Below, piece after piece: positions 5,126-11,809 of a DNA stretch of 12,456 bases (positions within the stretch are counted from its first letter, which is position 1; the number at the start of each line of letters is the position of its first letter). The notes under the pieces are model-generated. The model saw nothing but the letters and a program-made list of their open reading frames with translations. It made no database searches and had not been told where the DNA came from. Position numbers and translations under genes: made by a program. The DNA comes from JANRIC01 sp033765345 (GTDB lineage: Bacteria; Bacteroidota; Bacteroidia; Cytophagales; Microscillaceae), in NCBI GenBank assembly GCA_033765345.1, contig JANRIC010000125.1:1-12456 (forward strand), in the 5' to 3' direction.

Positions 5126-6823
5126 ATGGAAAATTTTATCGTTTCAGCGAGGAAATATCGCCCTACCACCTTTGACAGTGTAGTAGGGCAGTCACATATC
5201 ACTACTACGCTCAAAAACGCCCTGAAAAACCATCAGTTGGCACAGGCCTTTTTATTTTGTGGGCCAAGAGGGGTTGGCAAAACTACCTGTGCGCGTATCC
5301 TCGCCAAAACAATTAACTGTTTGAATATCACGCCTGATTTTGAAGCCTGCGGTCAATGTGAATCCTGTACGGCCTTCCAAAAAAACGGCTCTATGAATAT
5401 CTATGAGTTAGATGCCGCCTCCAACAACAGTGTGGATGACATTCGAAATCTGGTAGATCAAGTGCGTTTTCCGCCACAAATTGGTCAGAGAAAAGTGTAT
5501 ATCATTGATGAGGTACACATGCTTTCTACTTCGGCTTTTAATGCTTTTCTCAAAACGCTGGAGGAGCCTCCCTCCTATGTCATTTTTATTCTGGCCACCA
5601 CCGAAAAGCATAAAATTATTCCTACCATCCTTTCACGTTGTCAAATATTTGATTTTAAGCGCATTGAAGTACGTGATATGGCAGAGCATCTGCAAAATAT
5701 TGCTCAAAAAGAGCATATCCAAGCTGATTATGATGCCCTAGAACTGATTGCCCAAAAAGCTGATGGTGGGCTTCGAGATGCACTTTCGCTATTTGATATG
5801 CTGAGTACCTTTTCAGGGGGCAAAAGTATCCAGTATCAGACAGCCCTCGAGAACCTACACGTACTGGATTATGACTATTATTTTCGGGTTACAGAGGCAC
5901 TTTTGGCAGAAAATATCGCCGAGGCATTATCCATATTAGATGATATTCTTAAAAGAGGTTTTGAAGGACAAAATTTTGTAGCGGGTCTCATCAAGCACTT
6001 TAGAGACCTGATTGTGTGTCAGGATGCAAAAACACTTAAGCTGCTCGAAGTATCGGAAAGAGTCAAAAAACAATATAATGAACAATCCCAAAAAGCAGGT
6101 TTGTCTTTTTTGCTCTCTGCCTTAAACCTCAGTGTACAATGTGAACAAAACTACAAATCCAGCAAAAATCCCCGGTTTTTGATAGAGCTTTGCCTGATGA
6201 AAATTGCCCACCTGAATGCCGCAATCAACTGGGCAAAAGGAACTCCGGCTGAGGAGGTAAAAAAAAAAAACCTAGTTGATACGCAATCAGATGCAAGTAA
6301 AACCGAAGCAAAAAAGCAATTAGGTGCTGATAATCAATCATCTAGCTCGAAGTCAAACGTTTCTTCCTTCCAAAAAGAAACGCCTATTAAAGTATCCATA
6401 CCGAAGATGGAAGACTTGGAGGTGTCTGTAAAAAAAGAATTAGACCAACAACAAATATCTGAAAGTAACCAAGCTTTTCATGAAGAAGACCTCAGAAAAG
6501 GCATTGAATTCTATAAATCTCTGCACAGAAACGAAGGTGAGGTAGGCAAAGTATTCCGTCAGATGCCTAAGATTATTGACAAAAACATCCTGGAGTTTAC
6601 TTTTAACGAATCGGAAATGCTCGCTTTTCAGAAAATAGAAGCAGATTTTTTGGATAAAATTCAAAAAAAGCTCAGAAATAAATCTATCGAGATTCGCATT
6701 CAGAAGGCAGAAGATGTGCAGGTGAAGCCTTATTCTAATTTTCAGAAATACGAATACCTCTCTGAGAAGCATCCGCTTCTGAAAGACATCAAAAATCGTT
6801 TGGGCTTGGAATTGGATTTGTAA
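5126..6823 (+). CDS. dnaX: DNA polymerase III subunits gamma/tau
   Basis: This is the clamp-loader ATPase that loads the sliding clamp and, as full-length tau, ties polymerase and helicase together at the fork. Domains in order: AAA+ ATPase with Walker A GPRGVGKT (46-53), a zinc-binding cysteine set (Cys65, 75, 78, 81), Walker B/DEVH as IIDEVHML (126-133), sensor 1 ATTE (157-160) and the SRC arginine finger (170-172); a lid and collar region to about 370; a low-complexity Lys/Ser/Gln-rich linker (about 375-450); and a tau tail (about 450-565). Total length, 565 residues, is normal for the phylum. At codons 378-382 the gene has a run of 12 A residues, and at codons 395-397 a GCA-AAA-AAG heptamer. 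Both are followed at once by out-of-frame stops, suggesting that a gamma form of about 382-401 residues is also produced. The gene ends at a strong terminator. Confidence 0.97.
   Translation: MENFIVSARKYRPTTFDSVVGQSHITTTLKNALKNHQLAQAFLFCGPRGVGKTTCARILAKTINCLNITPDFEACGQCESCTAFQKNGSMNIYELDAASNNSVDDIRNLVDQVRFPPQIGQRKVYIIDEVHMLSTSAFNAFLKTLEEPPSYVIFILATTEKHKIIPTILSRCQIFDFKRIEVRDMAEHLQNIAQKEHIQADYDALELIAQKADGGLRDALSLFDMLSTFSGGKSIQYQTALENLHVLDYDYYFRVTEALLAENIAEALSILDDILKRGFEGQNFVAGLIKHFRDLIVCQDAKTLKLLEVSERVKKQYNEQSQKAGLSFLLSALNLSVQCEQNYKSSKNPRFLIELCLMKIAHLNAAINWAKGTPAEEVKKKNLVDTQSDASKTEAKKQLGADNQSSSSKSNVSSFQKETPIKVSIPKMEDLEVSVKKELDQQQISESNQAFHEEDLRKGIEFYKSLHRNEGEVGKVFRQMPKIIDKNILEFTFNESEMLAFQKIEADFLDKIQKKLRNKSIEIRIQKAEDVQVKPYSNFQKYEYLSEKHPLLKDIKNRLGLELDL
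6251..6279 (+). other. Candidate slippage/frameshift site for gamma production (A12 tract)
   Basis: Twelve consecutive A residues (6259-6270) occupy codons 378-382 of dnaX, directly preceded by the Shine-Dalgarno-like GAGGAGG (6251-6257). The tract ends in A AAA AAC (6265-6271) in the phase of a -1 slippery heptamer. A shift to the -1 frame gives TGA at 6277-6279 (product 384 residues); a +1 shift gives TAG at 6273-6275 (product 382 residues). Either product would end just after the clamp-loader domains. Known precedents are -1 ribosomal frameshifting in E. coli dnaX and transcriptional slippage on an A run in Thermus dnaX. Operation here is inferred, not shown. Confidence 0.65.
6310..6330 (+). 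other. Second candidate -1 frameshift heptamer A AAA AAG in dnaX
   Basis: In the dnaX frame the sequence reads GCA AAA AAG (codons 395-397), so the heptamer A AAA AAG at 6310-6316 is in the same phase as the established E. coli dnaX site. The -1 frame then reaches TGA at 6328-6330, giving a product of about 401 residues. No strong stimulatory hairpin or purine-rich Shine-Dalgarno-like element was seen next to it, so it may be secondary to the A12 tract 40 bases upstream. Confidence 0.45.
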
Positions 6824-6844
6824 AAAATATCCTATAAAAATAAA

Positions 6845-6869
6845 AAAGGTCGGCTGAGAGCCGACCTTT
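6845..6869. terminator. Bidirectional intrinsic terminator between dnaX and the SET-domain gene
   Basis: AAAGGTCGGCT (6845-6855) pairs perfectly over 11 bp with AGCCGACCTTT (6859-6869) around a GAG loop. It starts 21 bases after the dnaX stop and ends 8 bases before the stop of the convergent SET-domain gene. Read on the minus strand the stem is followed by an extended T-rich run (complement of 6836-6847), making a textbook terminator for that gene. Read on the plus strand the T stretch is short but the stem is strong. Confidence 0.9.
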
Positions 6870-6877
6870 GAAAGAAA

Positions 6878-7483
6878 TTAGAGGTGATTTACCATGTCCC
6901 GGACAAATTTTAGGCGATATACAGATATGTACTTTTCAGGATTTCTGAAATAGGCTTTCAGTTCCTCACGCGTTTTATTATCCAATAAGTACATCAAGGG
7001 TTGCTTTACGAGAGGCAGTTTCGTCAACGACTTTTTAATTTTCGAGTCCCAGAGTTCGTGATAGTTTTCAAAATCATCTGGGCTGAGTTTTTTTCGACAA
7101 CAACTTTCTCCGCAGATCAGGTTCATTTCCTGCTCAATGTTAAAGATTCCATATTCATCAGTAATCTGCTCGCCTGCTTGGATGTCGCGGACGGCAAACT
7201 CGAAACCGTAGCCAGTGCTGATGGTGTTACAATTACAGCAATGATTGACGTACTTGGCAAAGTCCCAACTGACGATCCGGTTGCCGTGCTCGTCGATGTA
7301 GGAGTACTTTTCAATAATGGTTTTCATTGCTTCGGAATGGAGCATATAATCAGTGGAGCTGACTACGATTTCCAGACTGTCTTTTACGTAAACGATGGTA
7401 CCTTCCGGTATATCTTCCAGGGCAAAAACACCGTATCCTACGATGTCATTGATATATCGCAATTCTGTTTTTGGATGTATCAT
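6878..7483 (-). CDS. SET domain-containing protein (putative protein-lysine methyltransferase)
   Basis: SET domains transfer a methyl group from S-adenosylmethionine to protein lysines. The 201-residue protein shows the SET landmarks: GYGVFALEDIPEGTIV (16-31) at the start, KYVNHCCNCN (77-86) in place of the usual R-F-I-N-H-S-C-x-P-N cofactor motif, and EQITDEYG (105-112) in place of G-E-E-L-T-x-D-Y-G. A short post-SET-like cysteine cluster, CGESCCRKK (124-132), follows. The N-H-x-C core and the catalytic Tyr are kept, but cysteines replace the usual Ser and Pro, so a modified metal site (Cys82, 83, 85, 124, 128, 129) is possible. About 70 residues follow without a recognised domain. The ATG at 7483 has an AAAGAAAGAA stretch in front. 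The gene is convergent with dnaX through a shared terminator. Catalytic activity and target are unknown; SET proteins occur sporadically in bacteria. Confidence 0.88.
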   Translation of the reverse strand: MIHPKTELRYINDIVGYGVFALEDIPEGTIVYVKDSLEIVVSSTDYMLHSEAMKTIIEKYSYIDEHGNRIVSWDFAKYVNHCCNCNTISTGYGFEFAVRDIQAGEQITDEYGIFNIEQEMNLICGESCCRKKLSPDDFENYHELWDSKIKKSLTKLPLVKQPLMYLLDNKTREELKAYFRNPEKYISVYRLKFVRDMVNHL

Positions 7484-7828
7484 TTCTTTCTTTAAAAGAC
7501 CTCATAAAAATTTGTCATCATGTTAGTTTCGGAACGAATAAAAGGGAGTAAGCCTACACGCCCGATTTTTTTTAATTTTGATTTGGTTCGAGGATTAAAT
7601 ATGCGTAATAATCATCAATTATAAAAAAAATAAGTCCTTTTTTTTTAATTTTTTTTTATACAATAAATCTTTGACATTCAAGTTATTACACAAGATATTT
7701 TTGCTTTACTTTCGTTAGATTTCAAGCATAATTCTTGCAAGCCAAAACTTGCAAATTTTTTGTACATCTTTTCAAATACTTCAAGAAAACTTTTGGTATC
7801 ATTACACTCAAAATAACTCAAGTCGCTT
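7484..7828. other. 345-base AT-rich divergent intergenic region
   Basis: This region separates the minus-strand SET gene from the plus-strand transporter gene. It contains long A/T tracts (7562-7576 and 7621-7660, including nine T residues in a row twice) and a promoter-like pair at 7671-7703. A lone TAATTTTG at 7573-7580 matches the -7 consensus without a -33 partner. No open frame with a plausible start and no RNA gene was recognised. The poly-A/T character fits a curved, nucleosome-free-like promoter zone. Confidence 0.5.
7671..7703 (+). promoter_or_regulatory. Bacteroidota-type promoter upstream of the BASS transporter
   Basis: TTG at 7671-7673 (within TTTGAC) and TATTTTTG at 7696-7703 are separated by 22 bases. 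This fits the Bacteroidota promoter pattern of TTG, a 17-23 base spacer, and TAnnTTTG. Transcription would begin near 7709, leaving a leader of about 120 bases before the ATG at 7829. It is the best-formed promoter in the window. Confidence 0.55.
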
Positions 7829-8722
7829 ATGTCAATAGATCAGGTTAAGTTGCATTTTAGTTCGGATGATTTGCTTATACTCAATTTTTGTCTGGGCTTT
7901 ATTATGTTTGGGGTAGCACTGGATTTAAAGCTCAGAGATTTCAAAGAAATTTTATATCATCCAAAAATTGTGGGAGTAGGCTTATTTTCTCAACTTATTC
8001 TTTTACCTGCACTTACGCTATTGCTTGTATTTATTTTTAAACCTCAAACAAGCCTGGCACTGGGAATGATACTGGTAGCTGCCTGTCCGGGAGGGAATGT
8101 CTCTAACTTTTTGAGCCAATTATCCAAAGCCAATATCGCTTTATCCGTTTGTTTGACGAGTATTAGCACGCTTTTATGTGCCTTTACTACACCTTTAAAT
8201 TTTGTTTTCTGGTCGTCTTGGATTGATAAACCCGAAAGTCTTGCAAAGATGATTCACTTAGACTTTTGGAAGATGGCCGAAACCATCGTTTTGCTCATCA
8301 TCATTCCTTTAATCATAGGTTTGTTTTTTGTGTATTACCTGCCTGTGTTCACTCAAAAAATTCAAAAACCGATCAAAAATCTATCTTTGATCATTTTTGG
8401 TGGTTTTTTGGTCGTTGCCTTTTACAGCAATCTGGATATTATCTTAAAATATATTTATTATGTCGCTTTTCTTGTGTTGATTCACAACGGAGTAGCCCTG
8501 GCTGGGGGGTATTATTTTTCTAAGATTTTTAAGCTTTCTGAAAGGGATGCTCGTACTATCTCCATTGAGACTGGCATTCAAAATTCAGGGCTGGGATTGG
8601 CACTTATTTTTAATTTTTTTGACGGATTAGGTGGAATGACCCTGATTGCAGCCTGGTGGGGAATCTGGCATTTGATTTCAGGTTTGGCATTGGCTACTTT
8701 CTGGTCTCGCAGAAAAATTTAG
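7829..8722 (+). CDS. BASS family (bile acid:sodium symporter-like) transporter
   Basis: This is an inner-membrane secondary transporter of the bile acid:Na+ symporter superfamily, which in bacteria usually moves organic anions with sodium. The 297 residues are almost entirely hydrophobic, with about nine to ten membrane segments. Both crossed-helix motifs that form the sodium and substrate site are present: ACPGGNVSNF (85-94) in the first repeat and ETGIQNSGLG (247-256) in the second. Length and motif spacing are normal for the family. The ATG at 7829 puts a short hydrophilic N-terminus before the first helix. A good promoter lies 126 bases upstream, and the next gene begins 93 bases downstream on the same strand. 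Substrate cannot be deduced; bile acid is only the name of the family, and pantoate, pyruvate or other organic anions are equally possible. Confidence 0.93.
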   Translation: MSIDQVKLHFSSDDLLILNFCLGFIMFGVALDLKLRDFKEILYHPKIVGVGLFSQLILLPALTLLLVFIFKPQTSLALGMILVAACPGGNVSNFLSQLSKANIALSVCLTSISTLLCAFTTPLNFVFWSSWIDKPESLAKMIHLDFWKMAETIVLLIIIPLIIGLFFVYYLPVFTQKIQKPIKNLSLIIFGGFLVVAFYSNLDIILKYIYYVAFLVLIHNGVALAGGYYFSKIFKLSERDARTISIETGIQNSGLGLALIFNFFDGLGGMTLIAAWWGIWHLISGLALATFWSRRKI

Positions 8723-8767
8723 TTTTCATAATTCGGAGAATATCTCAGCTTAGTCCTTGAAAATTTA

Positions 8768-8775
8768 TAATTTTG
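8768..8775 (+). promoter_or_regulatory. Possible -7 element before the metallophosphoesterase gene
   Basis: TAATTTTG is an exact match to TAnnTTTG, 41 bases before the ATG at 8816. No TTG lies 17-23 bases upstream (the nearest, at 8757-8759, is only 8 bases away), so this half-signal may be chance and the gene may instead be read through from the transporter. Confidence 0.3.
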
Positions 8776-8815
8776 TTTTTCTGAGGCTATTCCAAATAGA
8801 GGGATACAGATTTCT

Positions 8816-9454
8816 ATGATTAAAAACAAAAAAATGAAAATTGTTTGTATTTCCGATACCCATTCGGGGCATCATGCTGTAGAGATTCCAGAAGGAGATA
8901 TTTTGATTCACGCCGGAGACCTCACCGCCTGGGGCAAATCATCCGAAATTAAGGAGTTTAATGATTGGTTGGGTACACTCCCCCACCCACACAAGATCGT
9001 AATTTGTGGAAACCACGATTGGTTTTTTGAGCAATCGCCTAAAGAGGCAGCCCAGCTCATCAGCAATGCCATTTTTTTGATGGATTCAGGCGTAGACGTG
9101 ATGGGTTTGAAAATTTGGGGATCTCCGATTACTCCTCGCTTCTTTAGTTTTGCTTTCAACCGGGATCGCGGTGAAGACATCCAAAAACATTGGGATATGA
9201 TACCTACAGATACCGATTTATTAATTACGCATGGGCCTCCTTTTGGGATTCTAGACCGCAATTTTAGGGGTGAGTGGGTAGGTTGTGAAGCACTCAGGCA
9301 GAAAGTAGACGAAATTAGCCCCCGTATGCACGTTTTTGGTCATATTCACGAAGCTTACGGATTGCTTGAAACCGAAAAAACCATTTTTGTCAATGCCAGT
9401 ATCATGAATTTGGAGTATCATCCGGTACACCAGGCCATCTTGGTAGAGGTGTAA
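8816..9454 (+). CDS. Metallophosphoesterase (calcineurin-like, MPPED/239FB type)
   Basis: This is a two-metal phosphoesterase, probably acting on phosphodiester or phosphomonoester bonds of small molecules. The 212-residue protein has the full set of metal-ligand motifs in order: SDTH (13-16), GDL (34-36), GNHD (65-68), THGPP (139-143) and GHIH (175-178). The ligands are Asp, His, Asp, Asn, His, His and His, spaced as in the vertebrate MPPED1/239FB proteins and their bacterial relatives. No signal peptide or membrane segment is visible, so it is cytoplasmic. The first ATG at 8816 has AGAGGG 12 bases upstream. A second ATG at 8834 (MKIVCISDTH) gives the more typical family start and is an equally good choice. 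The gene follows the transporter by 93 bases and may be co-transcribed. The substrate is unknown. Confidence 0.92.
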   Translation: MIKNKKMKIVCISDTHSGHHAVEIPEGDILIHAGDLTAWGKSSEIKEFNDWLGTLPHPHKIVICGNHDWFFEQSPKEAAQLISNAIFLMDSGVDVMGLKIWGSPITPRFFSFAFNRDRGEDIQKHWDMIPTDTDLLITHGPPFGILDRNFRGEWVGCEALRQKVDEISPRMHVFGHIHEAYGLLETEKTIFVNASIMNLEYHPVHQAILVEV

Positions 9455-9499
9455 GTTTTTTAAGTCACTTCCCTGAGAAATAATAATATCCAAAACAGC

Positions 9500-9514
9500 C
9501 AGGGGCTTGCCCTG
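9500..9514 (+). terminator. Weak hairpin between metallophosphoesterase and sulfurtransferase genes
   Basis: CAGGG (9500-9504) pairs with CCCTG (9510-9514) around a five-base loop, followed by TATTTT. It lies 46 bases after the metallophosphoesterase stop and 26 bases before the convergent sulfurtransferase stop. The stem is short and the T stretch is interrupted, so it is a modest terminator candidate, usable in either direction. Confidence 0.45.
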
Positions 9515-9539
9515 TATTTTAAAGTCAATCAGTTTTTTT

Positions 9540-10391
9540 TTATTCGCCCAAGGCTATCGGTCGTTCTTTTTTGGTAATCCACTCACTCCAAGAGCCCGGA
9601 TAGAGTTTGCCTTCGCCCAGACCTGCGTGATACATCGCCAGCAGATTATGGCAGGCGGTCACTCCTGAACCGCAATAAGAGATGCTATTTTCGGCAGCCT
9701 GAGCCTTCAAAAGCTGCTCAAATCGGGCTTTTAACTGATCTGGATTTAAAAATTTACCATTTTCATCCAGGTTTTCGGCAAAAGGCAGCGAGCAAGCCCC
9801 GGCAATGTGCCCTGCTATGGGATCAATCGGTTCTACTTCTCCTCTGAAACGTACCCCTTCTCGAGCGTCTAAGAGTATATAATCACCTTTCTGGAGAATA
9901 TTCTCAACAAATTGAGCATCTACAATGAGTTCAGGTCTGGGTTTAGGCTGAAAATCAGACTTTTCAGGTTGGGCTATTTCAGCACTTACAGGCTGCCCAG
10001 CTGCCAGCCAGGCTGCCCAGCCTCCGTCCAGCACCGCCACAGCTTCGTGCCCCATATAACGCAACAAAAACCAAAGGCGGGAAGCTGTGGCGCCTGCACG
10101 GTCATCGTAGGCAATGACCTGTGTGCGGGGTTTAATTCCCCAGAAAGAAAAAACGTCCTTCAGTTTGTCCACGGAAGGCAGAGGATGACGGCCGGTTTCT
10201 CCTGGAATGATTTCTCCAGAAAGATCTTCATCCAAATGTGCGTATATCGCTCCTGGAATATGAGATATATGGTAGGCTTTTCGTCCTGCTTCGGTATCCA
10301 AGAGCGAAAAACGACAATCTACAAGAACCAGCGCATGATCCTCTGAAATTAATTCGTGCAGGTCTTCTAAAGAAATTAGGCTTTTAAACAT
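9540..10391 (-). CDS. Two-domain sulfurtransferase (3-mercaptopyruvate/thiosulfate type)
   Basis: This enzyme transfers a sulfane sulfur to a thiol or cyanide acceptor through a cysteine persulfide. The 283-residue protein has two rhodanese domains. The N-terminal domain (about 5-140) has HIPGA (44-48) and VLDGGWAAW (120-128) but no catalytic Cys at the active loop. The C-terminal domain (about 155-280) has HIAGA (195-199) and the active loop YCGSGVTA (239-246) with nucleophile Cys240. The CGSGVT loop is closer to 3-mercaptopyruvate sulfurtransferases than to the CRKGVT loop of thiosulfate rhodaneses, so that substrate is favoured. No signal peptide is seen. I chose the ATG at 10391 (MFKSLISLEDL); an in-frame TTG at 10442 would add 17 residues that do not look like the family. 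The gene is divergent from the lipase-like gene across only 63 bases. Confidence 0.95.
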   Translation of the reverse strand: MFKSLISLEDLHELISEDHALVLVDCRFSLLDTEAGRKAYHISHIPGAIYAHLDEDLSGEIIPGETGRHPLPSVDKLKDVFSFWGIKPRTQVIAYDDRAGATASRLWFLLRYMGHEAVAVLDGGWAAWLAAGQPVSAEIAQPEKSDFQPKPRPELIVDAQFVENILQKGDYILLDAREGVRFRGEVEPIDPIAGHIAGACSLPFAENLDENGKFLNPDQLKARFEQLLKAQAAENSISYCGSGVTACHNLLAMYHAGLGEGKLYPGSWSEWITKKERPIALGE

Positions 10392-10454
10392 GATTTTAGC
10401 AATTTGTGAGCAATTTATATGATTGCTTTCTAATCTACACAATTATTTTGAGAA

Positions 10455-11291
10455 ATGATGCAGGAAAAAGAATTTAGTTGGAAAAACGAGGATTTAGAGC
10501 GTATTTATGCCAAAGATTGGCATGTCGAGAATGCCCGTGCCGTTCTGGCACTTGTGCACGGCTTAGGCGAGCACTGCAACCGTTATGGTCATTTGGCAAA
10601 GTATTTTGCCTCTAATAACATAGCCACGGTAGCTTACGATCATATTGGTCATGGCAAATCCGAAGGGAAACGCGGTCACGTCAAATCCTTTAGTCGATAT
10701 ATGCACGAAATTGATACGCTCCTTGAAGAAATCCAAAAACGCTATCTTCAAACACCTGTATTTCTTTATGGACACAGCATGGGAGGTAATCTGGTACTGA
10801 ATTATGTATTGCGCCATCAACCTGATATAAAAGGAGTCATTGCCACTGGCTCCTGGATTCAGCTTCCACCCGGCAAAGAACCCAAAGGGCTTTTTTTGGC
10901 TATCATCAAGCTAGTTCGCAAGATATACCCATCTCTTGCACAATCCAATGGATTAAATCCGGCACATCTTGCCCGAGTAGAAGACGTGATTATTGATTAC
11001 AAAAATGATCCCCTCACCCACGACCGTATTTCGGTCAATGCTGCCCTGGAAATGCTCGCAGCAGCCAAATATTTGAATCAATTTGAGGGGCGAGTCTCGA
11101 TACCGACGCTAATTATGCACGGAAGCGAAGATCATATCACCGCCTGTGCAGGCAGCGAGCAGTTTGCCAAGCGGGCACAAGGAGATATCAGCCTGAAAGC
11201 CTGGGAAAAATTTTACCATGAAATTCATAATGAAGCGGAGAAAAAGGAGGTTTTTATGTATACATGGGGTTGGATGGAGAGATTTTTATAG
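10455..11291 (+). CDS. Alpha/beta hydrolase, monoacylglycerol lipase-like
   Basis: This serine hydrolase of the alpha/beta fold resembles monoacylglycerol lipases (Hydrolase_4 / serine aminopeptidase S33 group), which release fatty acid and glycerol from monoacylglycerols. The 278-residue protein has the oxyanion-hole loop HGLGEH (35-40), a YDHIGHGKSEG strand-loop (61-71), the nucleophile elbow GHSMGG (106-111, Ser108), the acid in HGSEDHIT (222-229, Asp226) and the histidine in YHEIHNE (254-260, probably His258). The triad is complete and the length normal. There is no signal peptide or membrane segment, so it is cytoplasmic. A cap region lies between about 135 and 205. Two adjacent ATGs (10455 and 10458) could both serve as start. 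It is divergent from the sulfurtransferase and 82 bases before the Fe-S gene. Natural substrate is inferred from family only. Confidence 0.93.
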   Translation: MMQEKEFSWKNEDLERIYAKDWHVENARAVLALVHGLGEHCNRYGHLAKYFASNNIATVAYDHIGHGKSEGKRGHVKSFSRYMHEIDTLLEEIQKRYLQTPVFLYGHSMGGNLVLNYVLRHQPDIKGVIATGSWIQLPPGKEPKGLFLAIIKLVRKIYPSLAQSNGLNPAHLARVEDVIIDYKNDPLTHDRISVNAALEMLAAAKYLNQFEGRVSIPTLIMHGSEDHITACAGSEQFAKRAQGDISLKAWEKFYHEIHNEAEKKEVFMYTWGWMERFL

Positions 11292-11373
11292 TCATATTGA
11301 ATTTGAATTTTTCTCGGTTTTGAATTATTTTAAAAGCAAATAAAATTATTCCACCTATTTTTATAGCACCTAT

Positions 11374-11805
11374 ATGTCCGACAAAATCAAAACATACACC
11401 AACGGAGAAGTAAGCATACTTTGGAATGCCGAGCTTTGCTTCCACTCCAAAAACTGCGTGAATAACCTACCTCAGGTATTTGACGCCGAGTCCAAACCAT
11501 GGATCAATGCCCAGGGAGCTAGTACAGAGGAAATTATCGAAACCATTAAAAAATGCCCATCGGGCGCACTCACTTATCGTATGAACACAGAAAACCAAGA
11601 AACACAAGAAAACACTGAGATCAGCACACAAATCAAAGTGCTGGCTAACGGTCCGCTGATTGTAGAAGGCAAATTCGAGGTACTTGATACAGCAGGGAAT
11701 CCTTATGAGCGAAAAATCAAAGTATCTCTCTGTCGCTGTGGGGCTTCCGAGAAAAAGCCCTTTTGTGACGGCACTCATAAGAAAATTGATTTTCAAGCTT
11801 CCTAA
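11374..11805 (+). CDS. Iron-sulfur protein: divergent 4Fe-4S domain fused to a CDGSH domain
   Basis: This small cytoplasmic protein of 143 residues probably carries two Fe-S clusters and acts in electron or cluster transfer. The N-terminal half (about 8-70) resembles the divergent mono-cluster 4Fe-4S domain of the Fer4_19/YjdI type, with Cys22, Cys28 and the CP at 61-62 as visible ligands. A hydrophilic linker rich in Glu, Gln, Asn and Thr (71-84) follows. The C-terminal half ends with a CDGSH signature CRCGASEKKPFCDGTH (120-135), giving the three-Cys one-His 2Fe-2S ligands Cys120, Cys122, Cys131 and His135. The fusion is known in bacteria, where both domains also occur alone. Only three clear cysteines are seen in the first domain. 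The next gene starts four bases after this stop, so the two are probably translationally coupled. Confidence 0.92.
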   Translation: MSDKIKTYTNGEVSILWNAELCFHSKNCVNNLPQVFDAESKPWINAQGASTEEIIETIKKCPSGALTYRMNTENQETQENTEISTQIKVLANGPLIVEGKFEVLDTAGNPYERKIKVSLCRCGASEKKPFCDGTHKKIDFQAS

Positions 11806-11809
11806 CAGT

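Noticed and set aside
6428..6437. A7 run in the dnaX tail as another slippage site
   Set aside because: The -1 frame stays open for several codons afterwards, and the site lies within the tau-specific tail, so a shift there would not give a gamma-like product.
7001..7495. 164-codon plus-strand frame opposite the SET-domain gene
   Set aside because: It lies almost wholly antisense to a gene with clear SET motifs, has no family resemblance, and would collide with the terminator arrangement. Treated as a shadow.
7573..7580. TAATTTTG -7 element in the SET/transporter gap
   Set aside because: There is no TTG at the expected upstream distance, and it sits in a T-rich stretch where chance matches are likely. 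The 7671-7703 pair is a much better promoter.
9991..10020. Direct repeat GGCTGCCCAG at 9991-10000 and 10011-10020 in the sulfurtransferase gene
   Set aside because: The 20-base period is not a multiple of three, and the copies encode a normal conserved Gly-Trp-Ala-Ala-Trp segment. Likely a coincidence of Ala/Trp/Gly codons.
9912..10346. 144-codon plus-strand frame opposite the sulfurtransferase gene
   Set aside because: The opposite strand encodes well-conserved rhodanese motifs, and this frame has an unnatural composition with no recognisable domain.
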